The translations under genes and the position numbers were made by a program. From Flavobacterium sp. IB48 (GTDB lineage: Bacteria; Bacteroidota; Bacteroidia; Flavobacteriales; Flavobacteriaceae), in NCBI RefSeq assembly GCF_016405855.1, contig NZ_JAEFCA010000001.1, positions 1,568,327 through 1,632,326 of the forward strand: 64,000 bases of DNA, read 5' to 3'. Numbering within the stretch: the stretch's first letter is position 1; every line of letters starts with the position of its first letter. Positions 25,468-34,991 of the stretch are shown here, one piece after another. A model generated the notes under the pieces. It did no database searches, was not told where the DNA came from, and saw only the letters and a list, made by a program, of their open reading frames with translations.

Positions 25468-27480
25468 ATGAAAATCATTAAACTATTTACGTTATCTGCG
25501 ATTTTATTATTTTCTCCCAAAATAATTTCGCAGGAATTCAAGCTAGGAAAAGTAACTGTTGCCGAACTTGAACAAAAGGTGCATCCGAAAGATTCTTCGG
25601 CAGTTGCGGCCATACTTTTTGAGAAAGGACAAAATGTTTTCGACTACGATCAAGACAATGGTTTTACAATGCAGTTGGAGGTAACAGCTAAAATTAAAAT
25701 CTATAAAAAAGAAGGCTACGATTGGGCCACAAAAAAAATAAGATATTATATAGCAGGAAACGGATCTAAAGAGAAAGTTCTTATTTCTGACGCGACAACA
25801 TATAATTTAGTTAACGGAAAAATTGAGAAAACTAAATTAAAAGGTGAAGCGGAATTTGATGAAGCAATCAATAAATATTGGGCTCAGAAGGTTTTTACTA
25901 TGCCAAATGTTAAAGAAGGTTCTATTGTTGAATTTAAATATATAATAAAAAATAACAGTATTGGAAGTCCAAGAGATTGGAATTTTCAAAGCACAATTCC
26001 TGTAAATTATTCGGAGTTTAAAATGTATGTTCCAGAATATTTTGTTTATAATAGAAATTTTAAAGGATATGTAAGTCCGAAAATTATTGAAGAAAAAAAC
26101 AATAGATCAATCCAATATACATACAGAGAAGGCCGAAATGGAGTTGTGAGCGGAAGTGCTTCACAAGAAAAATTGGATTTTATAGAAACAAGAACTGCTT
26201 ATATTGCAGAAAACTTGCCAGCGTTAAAAGATGAAAATTATGTCAATAATATTGATAATTATACTGTAAGTCTAAGTCAAGAATTATCAATGACAAAATA
26301 TCCTAATTCACCATTTAAGACCTTTTCTACAGATTGGAATTCGGTGGTAAAAACAATCTATGATTATGACGATTTTGGACCTGAATTAAATAAAACAGGA
26401 TATTTTGAAGAAGATTTGAAAAAACTGCTCGTAGACTCGAAAACGCAAGAAGAGAAAATATGGACTATTTTTAATCATGTAAAATCGAACGTTAAATGGA
26501 ATAACTATTTTGGTTATGGATGTGACAACGGAGTTAAAAAAGCGTACAAAGAAAAAACAGGAAATATTGCTGATATCAATTTGATGCTGACAGCAATGTT
26601 ACGCTACTCGGGTTTAACTGCAAATCCGGTTTTAGTTAGTACGCGTTCAAACGGAATTGCTTTGTTTCCAAACAGAACGGCATTCAATTACGTAATTGCG
26701 GCAGTAGAAACTCCTAATGGATATATTTTATTAGATGCATCAGAAAAATTTTCTACACCAAATATTTTGCCTCTTAGAGTTCTAAACTGGTCAGGAAGAT
26801 TAATACGAAAAGATGGAACATCTGAAGAGATTAATTTAATGCCGGAAAAAACATCTTCTGATAATGTTTTTATGACTTACAATATTGAAGCCGATGGGAA
26901 AGTAACAGGAAAAACCAGAAGACAGTCTGTAGATTATAATGCCATGATTACAAGAAGCAAAATAAGCAATCTTAAAGAAGAAGAATATTTAGAAAAACTT
27001 GAAAATGGAAATAATAAAATAGAAATAAGTGAATATTCTAAAACTAATGAGAATGATATATTGCTTCCTATGGTTGAAACTTATTCATTTACTGGAAATA
27101 ATTTATGTGAGCTTATTGGAGAGAAAATTTATGTAAGTCCGATGTTGTTTTTTACCAACGATAAAAATCCTTTTAAGCAGGAGTTAAGAGAGTATCCGGT
27201 AGATTTTAGCTATCCTTTTGCAGATAAATATAATATTACAATTAAAATTCCAGATGGTTTTGCGGTTGAAACATTACCTGCCCCAGCCGCTGTATCGATG
27301 GAGAACAATCTGGGAGCTTTTAAATTTAATATATTGGCTAATGGAAATATCTTACAGCTGTCTATTTTACATCAGATAAATGAAGCAATTGTATCTGCTG
27401 AAAAATACGAAATGTTGAAGGAATATTATAAAACAATGATTGCAAAAGAAACAGAAAAAATCGTTTTAAAACGTATTTAA
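25468..27480 (+). CDS. DUF3857 protein with degenerate transglutaminase-like domain
   Basis: This 670-residue paralogue has a signal peptide (1-21), DUF3857 and a transglutaminase-like region followed by a C-terminal beta domain. Where the first paralogue has Gly-Asp-Cys, this one has Ala368-Asp369-Ile370 in TGNIADINLML, and the His site reads FNYVIAAVE. So it should not be an active transglutaminase. The N-terminal block FKLGKVTVAELEQKVHPKDS is shared with the next two genes. It is separated from the following paralogue by one base, so the genes are co-transcribed. Confidence 0.8.
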   Translation: MKIIKLFTLSAILLFSPKIISQEFKLGKVTVAELEQKVHPKDSSAVAAILFEKGQNVFDYDQDNGFTMQLEVTAKIKIYKKEGYDWATKKIRYYIAGNGSKEKVLISDATTYNLVNGKIEKTKLKGEAEFDEAINKYWAQKVFTMPNVKEGSIVEFKYIIKNNSIGSPRDWNFQSTIPVNYSEFKMYVPEYFVYNRNFKGYVSPKIIEEKNNRSIQYTYREGRNGVVSGSASQEKLDFIETRTAYIAENLPALKDENYVNNIDNYTVSLSQELSMTKYPNSPFKTFSTDWNSVVKTIYDYDDFGPELNKTGYFEEDLKKLLVDSKTQEEKIWTIFNHVKSNVKWNNYFGYGCDNGVKKAYKEKTGNIADINLMLTAMLRYSGLTANPVLVSTRSNGIALFPNRTAFNYVIAAVETPNGYILLDASEKFSTPNILPLRVLNWSGRLIRKDGTSEEINLMPEKTSSDNVFMTYNIEADGKVTGKTRRQSVDYNAMITRSKISNLKEEEYLEKLENGNNKIEISEYSKTNENDILLPMVETYSFTGNNLCELIGEKIYVSPMLFFTNDKNPFKQELREYPVDFSYPFADKYNITIKIPDGFAVETLPAPAAVSMENNLGAFKFNILANGNILQLSILHQINEAIVSAEKYEMLKEYYKTMIAKETEKIVLKRI

Positions 27481-27481
27481 A

Positions 27482-29398
27482 ATGAGAACTTTCTTAATTT
27501 CTATTCTTCTATTTTGCGCATTTTTGAAAATGAATGCGCAAAACGCTTCTTTAGGAAATGTTACAATAGCGCAGTTAGAAGAAAAAAGGCATCCTAAAGA
27601 TTCTGCCGCTGTTGCTGCTATATTGTATAGCAATATTGCTATTGATCTTAATGCAAATGGAAACTCCCAAAAGACAACTACAAAGAAAGTTAAGATCTAT
27701 AAAAGTGAAGGATATAATTTGTCAAACGTCCAGATTTATTTTGCTGCCGGAAAACTTAATTACGTAAATATAGTAAGCGCTTATACCTACAATTTGGTAG
27801 ACGGAAAAATTGTAAAGACAAAACTGAAACCTGAAAACGAGTTTATCGAAAAAACGAACAGTAGTTATTGGATCAAAAAAATAGCTTTTCCAGAAGTTAA
27901 AGAAGGTTCTATTATAGAGTATCAATTTACAGAAGAAGGAGGGTTTTCAAGTCTTTATCATTGGAATATTCAGGAAAATATTCCAGTTAATTATTCTGAA
28001 CTAAAAACAACTCTTCCAGATGCTTTTGAGTTTAAAAGAAATCTGAAAGGTTTTTTTCCTCCTAAAATAACTTCAAAAATAGCGAACACTTACAATTATA
28101 TTGCAACAGAAACCACTTATGTTTTTCAGAATCTTCCAGCAATGCGCGAAGAAGCTTTTGTAAATAATATGGACAATTATAGAACTGGAATTTCTTTAGA
28201 GTTAGAAAGAATTGCTGTTCCTGGACAGTTTTATAAAACATTTTCATCAGACTGGACAAGTGTTGCCAAAACAATTTATGATTTTGATTCTTTTGGAGTA
28301 GAACTGAACAAATCTGGCTATTTTGAAGATGACCTGAAAGTTGTATTAGAAGGAAAAGTTAAACCTGATGCAAAAATTACAGCGATTTTAGAATATGTAA
28401 AATCAAATGTAAAATGGAATCAGCATAATGGATATTCTTGCGAAAAAGGAGTTCGAAAAGCCTACAAAGAAAAAACAGGAAATAGCGCAGATATTAATTT
28501 GATGCTTACAGCAATGCTTCGAGCTGCTAAACTTACTGCGAATCCTGTTTTAATTAGTACACGCTCTAATGGGATTGCTTATTTTCCAAATTTAAATGCT
28601 TTCAATTATGTGATTGCCGCAGTTGAAACTGGAGACGAAATGATATTGCTCGATGCAACCGATCCATATTCAACTCCAAACGTTCTTCCTTTAAGAGATT
28701 TAAATTGGATAGGAAGATTGATTCGTAAAGACGGAACGTCAGAAAGTATTGATTTAGCACCTAAAAAATTTGCTGCAGATAATATTGCAGTCGATTATAC
28801 AATTGAAGCGGGAGGAAGAATAAACGGATAAGTAAGATGTCAGTACACAGAGCACAAAGCGATGAACTGCAGAAATAGTTTTGAAAACCTTAAAGAAGAC
28901 GCTTATCTAGACAATCTTGAAAATAAATATGATAAAATTGAAATAAGCGATTACAGCCGTACAAATGAAAAAGATGTTTTGCTGCCTGCAGTAGAAAGCT
29001 TTTCGTTTACAAGCACCAATTTGTGCGAGGTAATTGGAGATAAAATATACGTTAAGCCAATGCTTTTTTTTGCTAGTACAAAAAATCCGTTTAAGCAAGA
29101 AACAAGAGAATATCCCGTAGATTTTGGATTTCCTTTTTTAGAAAAGTACAATATTAGTATTCGAATTCCAGAAGGATATACTCTAGAAACAGTTCCTCTT
29201 GCAGGCGTATTGGTTATGGAGGAAGATCTTGGAGTTTTTAGATACAATATTGCAGTCAACGACAATGTACTGCAATTATTAGTGTCACATCAAATTAACT
29301 CCTCTATAATATCTAGAGAACAATACGGAATTCTGAAAGATTACTACAAAGAAATGATCACAAAACAGACTGAAAAAATAGTTTTAAAACGTATTTAA
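27482..29398 (+). pseudogene. DUF3857 protein gene interrupted by one in-frame stop
   Basis: Two reading stretches (27482-28831 and 28862-29398) lie in the same frame, separated only by TAA at 28829-28831 and ten open codons. Translated through, the junction reads GRINGxVRCQYTEHKAMNCR. It aligns with GKVTGKTRRQSVDYNAMITR of the previous paralogue, where Lys stands at the stop position. A single base change from AAA would make TAA. The whole would be 638 codons with signal peptide, DUF3857, a degenerate transglutaminase-like region (Ala336-Asp-Ile) and a C-terminal beta domain. No frameshift is present. It may be a recent loss or a sequencing error. Confidence 0.85.
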
Positions 29399-29400
29399 TT

Positions 29401-31389
29401 ATGTTGCGATTTCTCCTAGTTTGTATTCCCTTTTTTTGGAGTACAATGACAATTCAAGCTCAAAATTATGAATTAGGCAAAGTAACAATTGCAGAATTAA
29501 AAGAGAAAGTTCATCCTAAAGATAGCAGCGCACCCGCCGCTATCTTGTTTAAAAAAGGAAGGACTTATTTTGGTTATAACAAAGATGTTGGGTTTTATGC
29601 CAATCATGTCTGTGAGGTAAAAATCAAAATTTATAAAAAAGAAGGTTTAAGCTGGGCCGACCAGAAAGTGCGTTTTTATATTGGTTATGAAAAATTAAAT
29701 GAGGACCGTTTAGAATTTTCTGAAGCGGTTACATATAATTTGGAAAACGAAAACATTGTAAAAACTAAATTAGACAATCAAGGCACATTCAAAAATAAAA
29801 TTAATCAATACTGGAAAGAAAAGACTATTACATTGCCAAATGTAAAAGTAGGTTCTGTTATAGAATACAAGTATGTTTTAAGATCTGAGAATCTTGGGAA
29901 ATTTCCAGATTTTGATATTCAGTTTAATATTCCGGTAGACTATTTTTATTATAAAACTCAAATTCCAGAATTTTATATTTATAAACCAATTTTAATTGGA
30001 GGAATTCCACTCGAAACAGAATCTAAATTCACAAATGGCAGTCAGAGTTTTGATAACGCTTATAGTCAGACAAGCTCATTTAGCTATAAACAAATTGAAA
30101 CCTTTTATACAGGAAAAGATGTTCCCACTTTAAAAGAGGAACCATACATTAATAATCTCGAAAATTATCGCGGAAGCATTCAGCAAGAACTAGAGAGAGT
30201 TCGACTTCCAGATCAGCCTATAAAAGATTACAGTTTAACATGGGAAGGGGTTGCAAAAACTATTTTTAAAGATGATAGTTTTGGTAAACAGCTTAATCAA
30301 GCCTCTTTATTTTCAGATGACTTAAATAAATTGCTGCCAAATGTAGAGGATAAAAATGAAAGATTAAATCTCATTTTTACTTATGTCAAAAATCGAATGA
30401 ATTGGAATGAGATTAATAGTTGCTACACAGAAAAAGGAGTCGAAAAAGCGTATAAAGATCAGACAGGAAATGTTGCTGAAATTAATTTTATTTTGATAAA
30501 TATGCTTCGTGCGGCTGGTATAGAAGCCAATCCTGTTTTGGTAAGCACAATTCAAAACGGACTTCCGGTTTATCCAACAAGAACAGGATTTAATTATGTT
30601 ATAGCAGCAGCCGAAATTGATGGTAAAAGAATTCTTCTAGATGCATCTCATAAACTCACAGCTCCCAATATTTTACCATTAAATGTATTAAATTGGAAAG
30701 GAAGGCTGATCAAAAAAGATGGAGCTTCTGAGGAAATCGAATTAGATCCAATAATACTATCTAAAGAAATTTATAGTCTTATAGTTAAAATACATCCTGA
30801 TGGTAAAATGAATGGCCAAGGCAGGATTCAACATACAGACTACGATGCTTACAGCTTTAGAGTAGAAAACAATGCAAAATCAGAAGATGCTTATCTTGAA
30901 AAATTTGAAAATAGATTGGGAGGTTTGTCTGTCTCAAATTATAAAATAGAAAATCAGAAGTCAAATTTAGATCAATCGGTTATAGAGACTTTTTCTTTTG
31001 ATTCAAGCAGCCGTTCAGATATTATTGAAGGGAAGATTTTCGTAAATCCTCTATTGTTTTTTACTCAAGGTAAAAATCCGTTCAATCAGGAAAAAAGACA
31101 AATGCCTGTCTATTTTGGATATAAAAACTTAGAAAAGTTCAATTTTAATATTGAAATACCGCAAGGTTATACTGTAGAATCACTTCCAAAACCAGTCAGA
31201 ATAACATCAGAGGACAAGAAGATGTCCTTTATCTTAAATTTTTCGGCTACAGAAAACAAAATTCAAATTGTGAGCCAAAAAGAAATCAACAGTAGTATTT
31301 TTGCAGCTGAGGATTACGGAATGATAAAAGAGTTTTTTCAGAAGATGATCGTAAGCCAAAATGAAAAAATAATTCTTAAAAAGATATAA
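29401..31389 (+). CDS. DUF3857 protein with degenerate transglutaminase-like domain
   Basis: This 662-residue fourth paralogue has a signal peptide (1-20) and the shared N-terminal block YELGKVTIAELKEKVHPKDS. The transglutaminase-like region has Ala359-Glu360-Ile361 in place of Gly-Asp-Cys, and FNYVIAAAE in place of the His site. The C-terminal beta domain keeps NPFNQEKRQMPVYFGY, comparable to the NPFKQE-EYPVDF blocks of its neighbours. It follows the broken paralogue by two bases and the pyrophosphohydrolase gene follows it by three, so all are in one transcript. Role unknown. Confidence 0.8.
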   Translation: MLRFLLVCIPFFWSTMTIQAQNYELGKVTIAELKEKVHPKDSSAPAAILFKKGRTYFGYNKDVGFYANHVCEVKIKIYKKEGLSWADQKVRFYIGYEKLNEDRLEFSEAVTYNLENENIVKTKLDNQGTFKNKINQYWKEKTITLPNVKVGSVIEYKYVLRSENLGKFPDFDIQFNIPVDYFYYKTQIPEFYIYKPILIGGIPLETESKFTNGSQSFDNAYSQTSSFSYKQIETFYTGKDVPTLKEEPYINNLENYRGSIQQELERVRLPDQPIKDYSLTWEGVAKTIFKDDSFGKQLNQASLFSDDLNKLLPNVEDKNERLNLIFTYVKNRMNWNEINSCYTEKGVEKAYKDQTGNVAEINFILINMLRAAGIEANPVLVSTIQNGLPVYPTRTGFNYVIAAAEIDGKRILLDASHKLTAPNILPLNVLNWKGRLIKKDGASEEIELDPIILSKEIYSLIVKIHPDGKMNGQGRIQHTDYDAYSFRVENNAKSEDAYLEKFENRLGGLSVSNYKIENQKSNLDQSVIETFSFDSSSRSDIIEGKIFVNPLLFFTQGKNPFNQEKRQMPVYFGYKNLEKFNFNIEIPQGYTVESLPKPVRITSEDKKMSFILNFSATENKIQIVSQKEINSSIFAAEDYGMIKEFFQKMIVSQNEKIILKKI

Positions 31390-31392
31390 AAG

Positions 31393-31719
31393 ATGGATTT
31401 GAAAAATGCACAGTTAGATGTTGATACTTGGATAAAAGAACACGGAGTTCGTTACTTTAACGAATTGACCAATATGGCACAGCTAACAGAAGAAGTTGGT
31501 GAAGTTGCCAGAATTATTGCCCGCCGTTATGGAGAACAATCTGAAAAAGAAAGCGATAAAAACAAAGATTTAGGAGAAGAATTAGCAGATGTTGTTTTTG
31601 TTGTGCTGTGTTTGGCAAATCAGACAGGAATAGATTTACAGGCTGCTTTTGATAAAAAAATGGATCTAAAATCGGTTAGAGATAAAGATCGTCATAAAAA
31701 CAATGATAAATTGAAATAA
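31393..31719 (+). CDS. MazG-like nucleotide pyrophosphohydrolase
   Basis: This 108-residue protein has the MazG signature: EEVGEVARIIARR (a Glu-Glu-x-x-Glu helix) and DLGEELADVVFVVLCLAN (a further acidic helix binding Mg2+). Such proteins remove pyrophosphate from nucleoside triphosphates, often non-canonical or damaged ones. The exact substrate is not known. It starts three bases after the last DUF3857 gene and lies upstream of aroA. Confidence 0.88.
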   Translation: MDLKNAQLDVDTWIKEHGVRYFNELTNMAQLTEEVGEVARIIARRYGEQSEKESDKNKDLGEELADVVFVVLCLANQTGIDLQAAFDKKMDLKSVRDKDRHKNNDKLK

Positions 31720-31764
31720 TTGTGAAATATCGCTCATAAGTTTTGAATTATGAGTTTTGAATTT

Positions 31765-31828
31765 TGAATTATGAATGGGGAGTGGTAAATTGCGTGGCTG
31801 AATTATGTTTCTAATTATTCATAATTCA
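31765..31828. repeat. Inverted repeat, TGAATTATGAAT type
   Basis: TGAATTATGAAT (31765-31776) is matched exactly by ATTCATAATTCA (31817-31828), with more copies of TGAATTATGA and TTGAATT beside it. The words resemble those at the borders of the four-helix-bundle gene (22589-22620), but here no gene lies between the arms. Confidence 0.65.
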
Positions 31829-31853
31829 TAAGTCACAACTTACAATAAAAAAA

Positions 31854-33083
31854 ATGAATTTAAAACTAAGCACGAATTCAATATTTACTATTGATGATTC
31901 GCAACTAAATATTACAGGTTCAAAAAGTGAAACGAACCGTTTATTGTTATTAAAAGCATTATTTCCAAATATCACTTTAGCCAATACTTCAAACTCTGAT
32001 GACAGCGAAGTGATGCAAAAAGCTTTAGCAGGAAATGACGAAATTGTAGATATTCATCACGCTGGAACTGCAATGCGTTTCTTAACTGCTTATTTTTCGG
32101 TTAACGAAGGAAGAGAAGTAGTCTTGACAGGTTCTAGCAGAATGCAGGAGCGTCCAATTAAAATTTTGGTTGATACTTTAAGACAATTGGGTGTTGAGAT
32201 TTCTTATGAAAAAGAAGAAGGATATCCGCCAATTCGAATTAAAGGAAAAAAAGTTACGGCTTCAAAAGTAAACTTGGCAGCAAATGTGAGCAGCCAATAT
32301 ATTTCGGCTCTTTTATTAGTGGCTTCAAAATTAGATAATGGTTTAGAATTGACTCTAGAAGGAGAAATTACTTCGATTCCGTATATCAAAATGACTTTGG
32401 CATTGCTTAATGATTTAGATATTAAAACAAGCTTTGAAGGAAACGTAATTAAAGTTTTCCCGAAAGAAGCAGTTGAATCTAAAGAAATGGTTGTAGAATC
32501 TGACTGGAGTTCGGCTTCTTATTTCTTTAGTCTTGTAGCTTTGGCAGATGCTGCAAAAATAACTTTAAGCAGTTATAAAGAAAATAGCCTTCAAGGAGAT
32601 TCAGAATTAGTTTCTCTTTACGAAAAAATGGGAGTGAAAACGACTTTCCAAAACAATAAAATGACTTTGGAGAAAGTAGCTGGATTTAATTATCAAGATG
32701 TAAATTTCGAATTGAATAATACGCCAGATATCGCTCAAACTATTGTTGTGACTTGTTTAGGTTTAGGAATCGGATGTCACCTAACAGGACTTCATACTTT
32801 AAAAATCAAAGAAACAGACCGACTAGAAGCTTTAAAAATTGAGCTTACAAAATTAGGAGCTAATATTTCTGTTACTAATGACAGTTTGACTTTAGTAAAG
32901 TCTGATAATATAAAGCACGATATTCACATTGCAACTTATAATGATCACCGTATGGCAATGGCTTTTGCACCTTTAGCAATAAAAGTTCCAATTATTATTG
33001 ATGATGCCGAAGTAGTTTCTAAATCATACCCAGATTTTTGGAATGATTTAAAAGCCTTGAACTTTCAAATTTCAGAATTGTAA
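31854..33083 (+). CDS. aroA: 3-Phosphoshikimate 1-carboxyvinyltransferase (EPSP synthase)
   Basis: It joins phosphoenolpyruvate and shikimate 3-phosphate, the sixth step towards chorismate. The 409-residue length is slightly short but typical of Bacteroidota forms. Family motifs are HHAGTAMRFLTAYF (around the PEP site), SSRMQERPI and the late NDHRMAMAFAPLA, and SDWSSASYFFS is also present. The Arg, Lys and Asp residues of the active site appear to be in place. It feeds the aromatic operon at 17-21 kb but is encoded separately. Its terminator is at 33130-33153. Confidence 0.95.
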   Translation: MNLKLSTNSIFTIDDSQLNITGSKSETNRLLLLKALFPNITLANTSNSDDSEVMQKALAGNDEIVDIHHAGTAMRFLTAYFSVNEGREVVLTGSSRMQERPIKILVDTLRQLGVEISYEKEEGYPPIRIKGKKVTASKVNLAANVSSQYISALLLVASKLDNGLELTLEGEITSIPYIKMTLALLNDLDIKTSFEGNVIKVFPKEAVESKEMVVESDWSSASYFFSLVALADAAKITLSSYKENSLQGDSELVSLYEKMGVKTTFQNNKMTLEKVAGFNYQDVNFELNNTPDIAQTIVVTCLGLGIGCHLTGLHTLKIKETDRLEALKIELTKLGANISVTNDSLTLVKSDNIKHDIHIATYNDHRMAMAFAPLAIKVPIIIDDAEVVSKSYPDFWNDLKALNFQISEL

Positions 33084-33129
33084 TTTTTGAACCATATAAA
33101 TTCATTTAAATTAAAGTTCGATAAAACAT

Positions 33130-33159
33130 AGCCTCTGGTTTTAACCAGAGGCTTTTTTA
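33130..33159 (+). terminator. Terminator of aroA
   Basis: AGCCTCTGGTT (33130-33140) pairs with AACCAGAGGCT (33143-33153), followed by TTTTT. Confidence 0.9.
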
Positions 33160-33187
33160 TTTGTGAATTTGATTGTACTCATAAAGT

Positions 33188-33289
33188 TTGTCATTTCGAC
33201 GAAGGAGAAATCTCCACAAGAAGCTCTACAAAGATTAGCTTATTGGAATGGAGTTACTTACTAAGATTTCTCCTTCGTCGAAATGACAA
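33188..33289. repeat. Perfect 26-bp inverted repeat between aroA and queA
   Basis: The arm at 33188-33213, containing TCATTTCGACGAAGGAGAAA, is matched without error by its reverse complement at 33264-33289, with a 50-base loop. The arms have higher GC than the surroundings. No ORF lies inside. It looks like a non-autonomous dispersed element. Confidence 0.8.
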
Positions 33290-33410
33290 TAATATGTTGA
33301 AAATCTTTTTTATAGAAAAAAAGCACTTTTAACGCATCTCGAAACCTCACAAAATCAAGGACTTTTGAAAATAAACGTCAAAACACTTGACAACGCCTAT
33401 CTCACAATCG

Positions 33411-33418
33411 TATATTTG
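33411..33418 (+). promoter_or_regulatory. Probable -7 element of queA
   Basis: TATATTTG matches the consensus and lies 65 bases before the start. TTG at 33387-33389 is 21 bases upstream and is a possible -33 element. Confidence 0.45.
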
Positions 33419-33482
33419 CAACCGATTTAAAATTTTAGATAAACAAATCTAAAAACGACACTCTAAAATCAACAATTCAAAT

Positions 33483-34532
33483 ATGAAATTATCACACTTC
33501 AATTTCAATTTACCGAAAGAACTTTTGGCTGAATTCCCAGCAGAAAATAGAGATGAATCTCGTTTAATGGTAATTGACCGTAAAAAAAACACTATCGAAC
33601 ATAAAATGTTTAAAGACGTTATCAACTATTTTGATGACGGAGACGTTTTAATTCTAAATAATACAAAAGTTTTTCCTGCACGTTTGTACGGAAACAAAGA
33701 AAAAACTGGAGCTAGAATTGAAGTTTTCTTATTAAGAGAATTAAATTCAGAGCAACGCCTTTGGGACGTTTTAGTAGATCCAGCTAGAAAAATCCGTATT
33801 GGTAATAAACTTTATTTTGGTGATGACGATTCATTAGTTGCTGAGGTAATCGACAATACAACTTCTCGTGGTAGAACATTACGTTTCTTATACGATGGTT
33901 CTTATGAAGAATTCAGAAACAAATTGACAGAACTTGGAGAAACTCCAATTCCTAAATACATCAATAGAGACGTTACTCCAGAAGATGCAGAAAGATACCA
34001 AACAATCTATGCAAAAGAAGAAGGAGCTGTAGCGGCGCCAACTGCTGGTTTACACTTTTCTAAGCACCTTTTGAAAAAATTAGAAATCAAAGGAGTGAAC
34101 TTTGCTGAAGTAACTTTACACGTAGGTTTAGGAACTTTTAACCCAGTTGAGGTTGAAGATTTATCTAAACACAAAATGGATTCTGAGGAATTGATTATTA
34201 CTCAAGAAGCTTGTGATATTGTAAACGAAGGAAAAGCAAAGAAAAAACGTATTTGTGCTGTAGGAACAACTTCTATGCGCGCAATTGAAAGTTCTGTTTC
34301 TTCTGCAAATACTTTGAATCCATACGAAGGGTGGACGAATAAATTTATTTTCCCTCCTCACGATTTCAGTATTGCAAACTGTATGATTACAAACTTCCAC
34401 ACACCAAAATCAACATTATTAATGATGATTTCTGCTTTCTGTGGACACGATTTAATGAAAAAAGCATACGACGAAGCAATCAAAGAAGGATACAAATTCT
34501 ATTCTTACGGAGACGCGATGTTGATTCTTTAA
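33483..34532 (+). CDS. queA: S-adenosylmethionine:tRNA ribosyltransferase-isomerase
   Basis: QueA transfers the ribosyl part of S-adenosylmethionine to preQ1-modified tRNA to make epoxyqueuosine. The 349-residue protein has family blocks [30 protein letters not shown] and [14 protein letters not shown] near the end, and the expected length. The queE gene at 59.9 kb supplies an early step of the same pathway. It stands alone between an inverted repeat and its own terminator. Confidence 0.95.
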   Translation: MKLSHFNFNLPKELLAEFPAENRDESRLMVIDRKKNTIEHKMFKDVINYFDDGDVLILNNTKVFPARLYGNKEKTGARIEVFLLRELNSEQRLWDVLVDPARKIRIGNKLYFGDDDSLVAEVIDNTTSRGRTLRFLYDGSYEEFRNKLTELGETPIPKYINRDVTPEDAERYQTIYAKEEGAVAAPTAGLHFSKHLLKKLEIKGVNFAEVTLHVGLGTFNPVEVEDLSKHKMDSEELIITQEACDIVNEGKAKKKRICAVGTTSMRAIESSVSSANTLNPYEGWTNKFIFPPHDFSIANCMITNFHTPKSTLLMMISAFCGHDLMKKAYDEAIKEGYKFYSYGDAMLIL

Positions 34533-34555
34533 TTAGAATTTATATTATAAAGAAG

Positions 34556-34588
34556 ACCCGACAGTTTTTAAGAAGCTGTCGGGTTTTC
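34556..34588 (+). terminator. Terminator of queA, recurring CCCGACAG stem
   Basis: ACCCGACAG (34556-34564) pairs exactly with CTGTCGGGT (34576-34584), then TTTT. Confidence 0.85.
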
Positions 34589-34642
34589 TGTTTTTTAATG
34601 GTTTCAAGTTTCTGGTTTCAAGTTGATATACTTAGTGTTTTT

Positions 34643-34902
34643 TTTAACCGCAAAGTTCGCAAGGTTTTTTTGCTCAGTTTGTGCTTGCCAAATGCAAAAG
34701 AACGCAAAGCTTTGCGAACTTAGCGTTTGTAACCAATAGCCTTGATAAAAAATCCTTGCGAACTTTGCGGTTAAATAACAAAGAGACAAGGACTTTTTAT
34801 TGAGCCTATGCTTGCCAAATGCAAAAGAACGCAAAGCTTTACGAACTTAACGCTTATAAACGTTAACCTTGATAAAAAATCCTTGCGAACTTTGCGGTTA
34901 AA
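34643..34902. repeat. Tandem 127-bp direct repeat with shared inverted arms, AACCGCAAAG type
   Basis: The left arm at 34643-34664 (TTTAACCGCAAAGTTCGCAA...) is exactly complementary to two right arms, at 34754-34775 and 34881-34902. The segment starting GCTTGCCAAATGCAAAAGAA at 34683 recurs at 34810, giving a 127-base period with some differences in the second half. A diverged relative is at 11990-12107. The repeat occupies the gap between queA and kynureninase. Confidence 0.85.
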
Positions 34903-34991
34903 AAAAAACACAACGCATTTCAACTTGAAATCTTAAACCTGAAACAAAACAAACAATTTTTGTTATTTTAGCAGACAAAACAAAAAAGACA

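Noticed and set aside
28829..28831. Programmed read-through or recoding of the TAA
   Set aside because: No known stimulatory signal is visible, TAA is not the selenocysteine or pyrrolysine codon, and a simple nonsense change explains it better.
34643..34902. Possible CRISPR array from the repeated segment
   Set aside because: Only two copies with a 127-base period, long repeats instead of 25-40 bases, no spacers and no cas genes.
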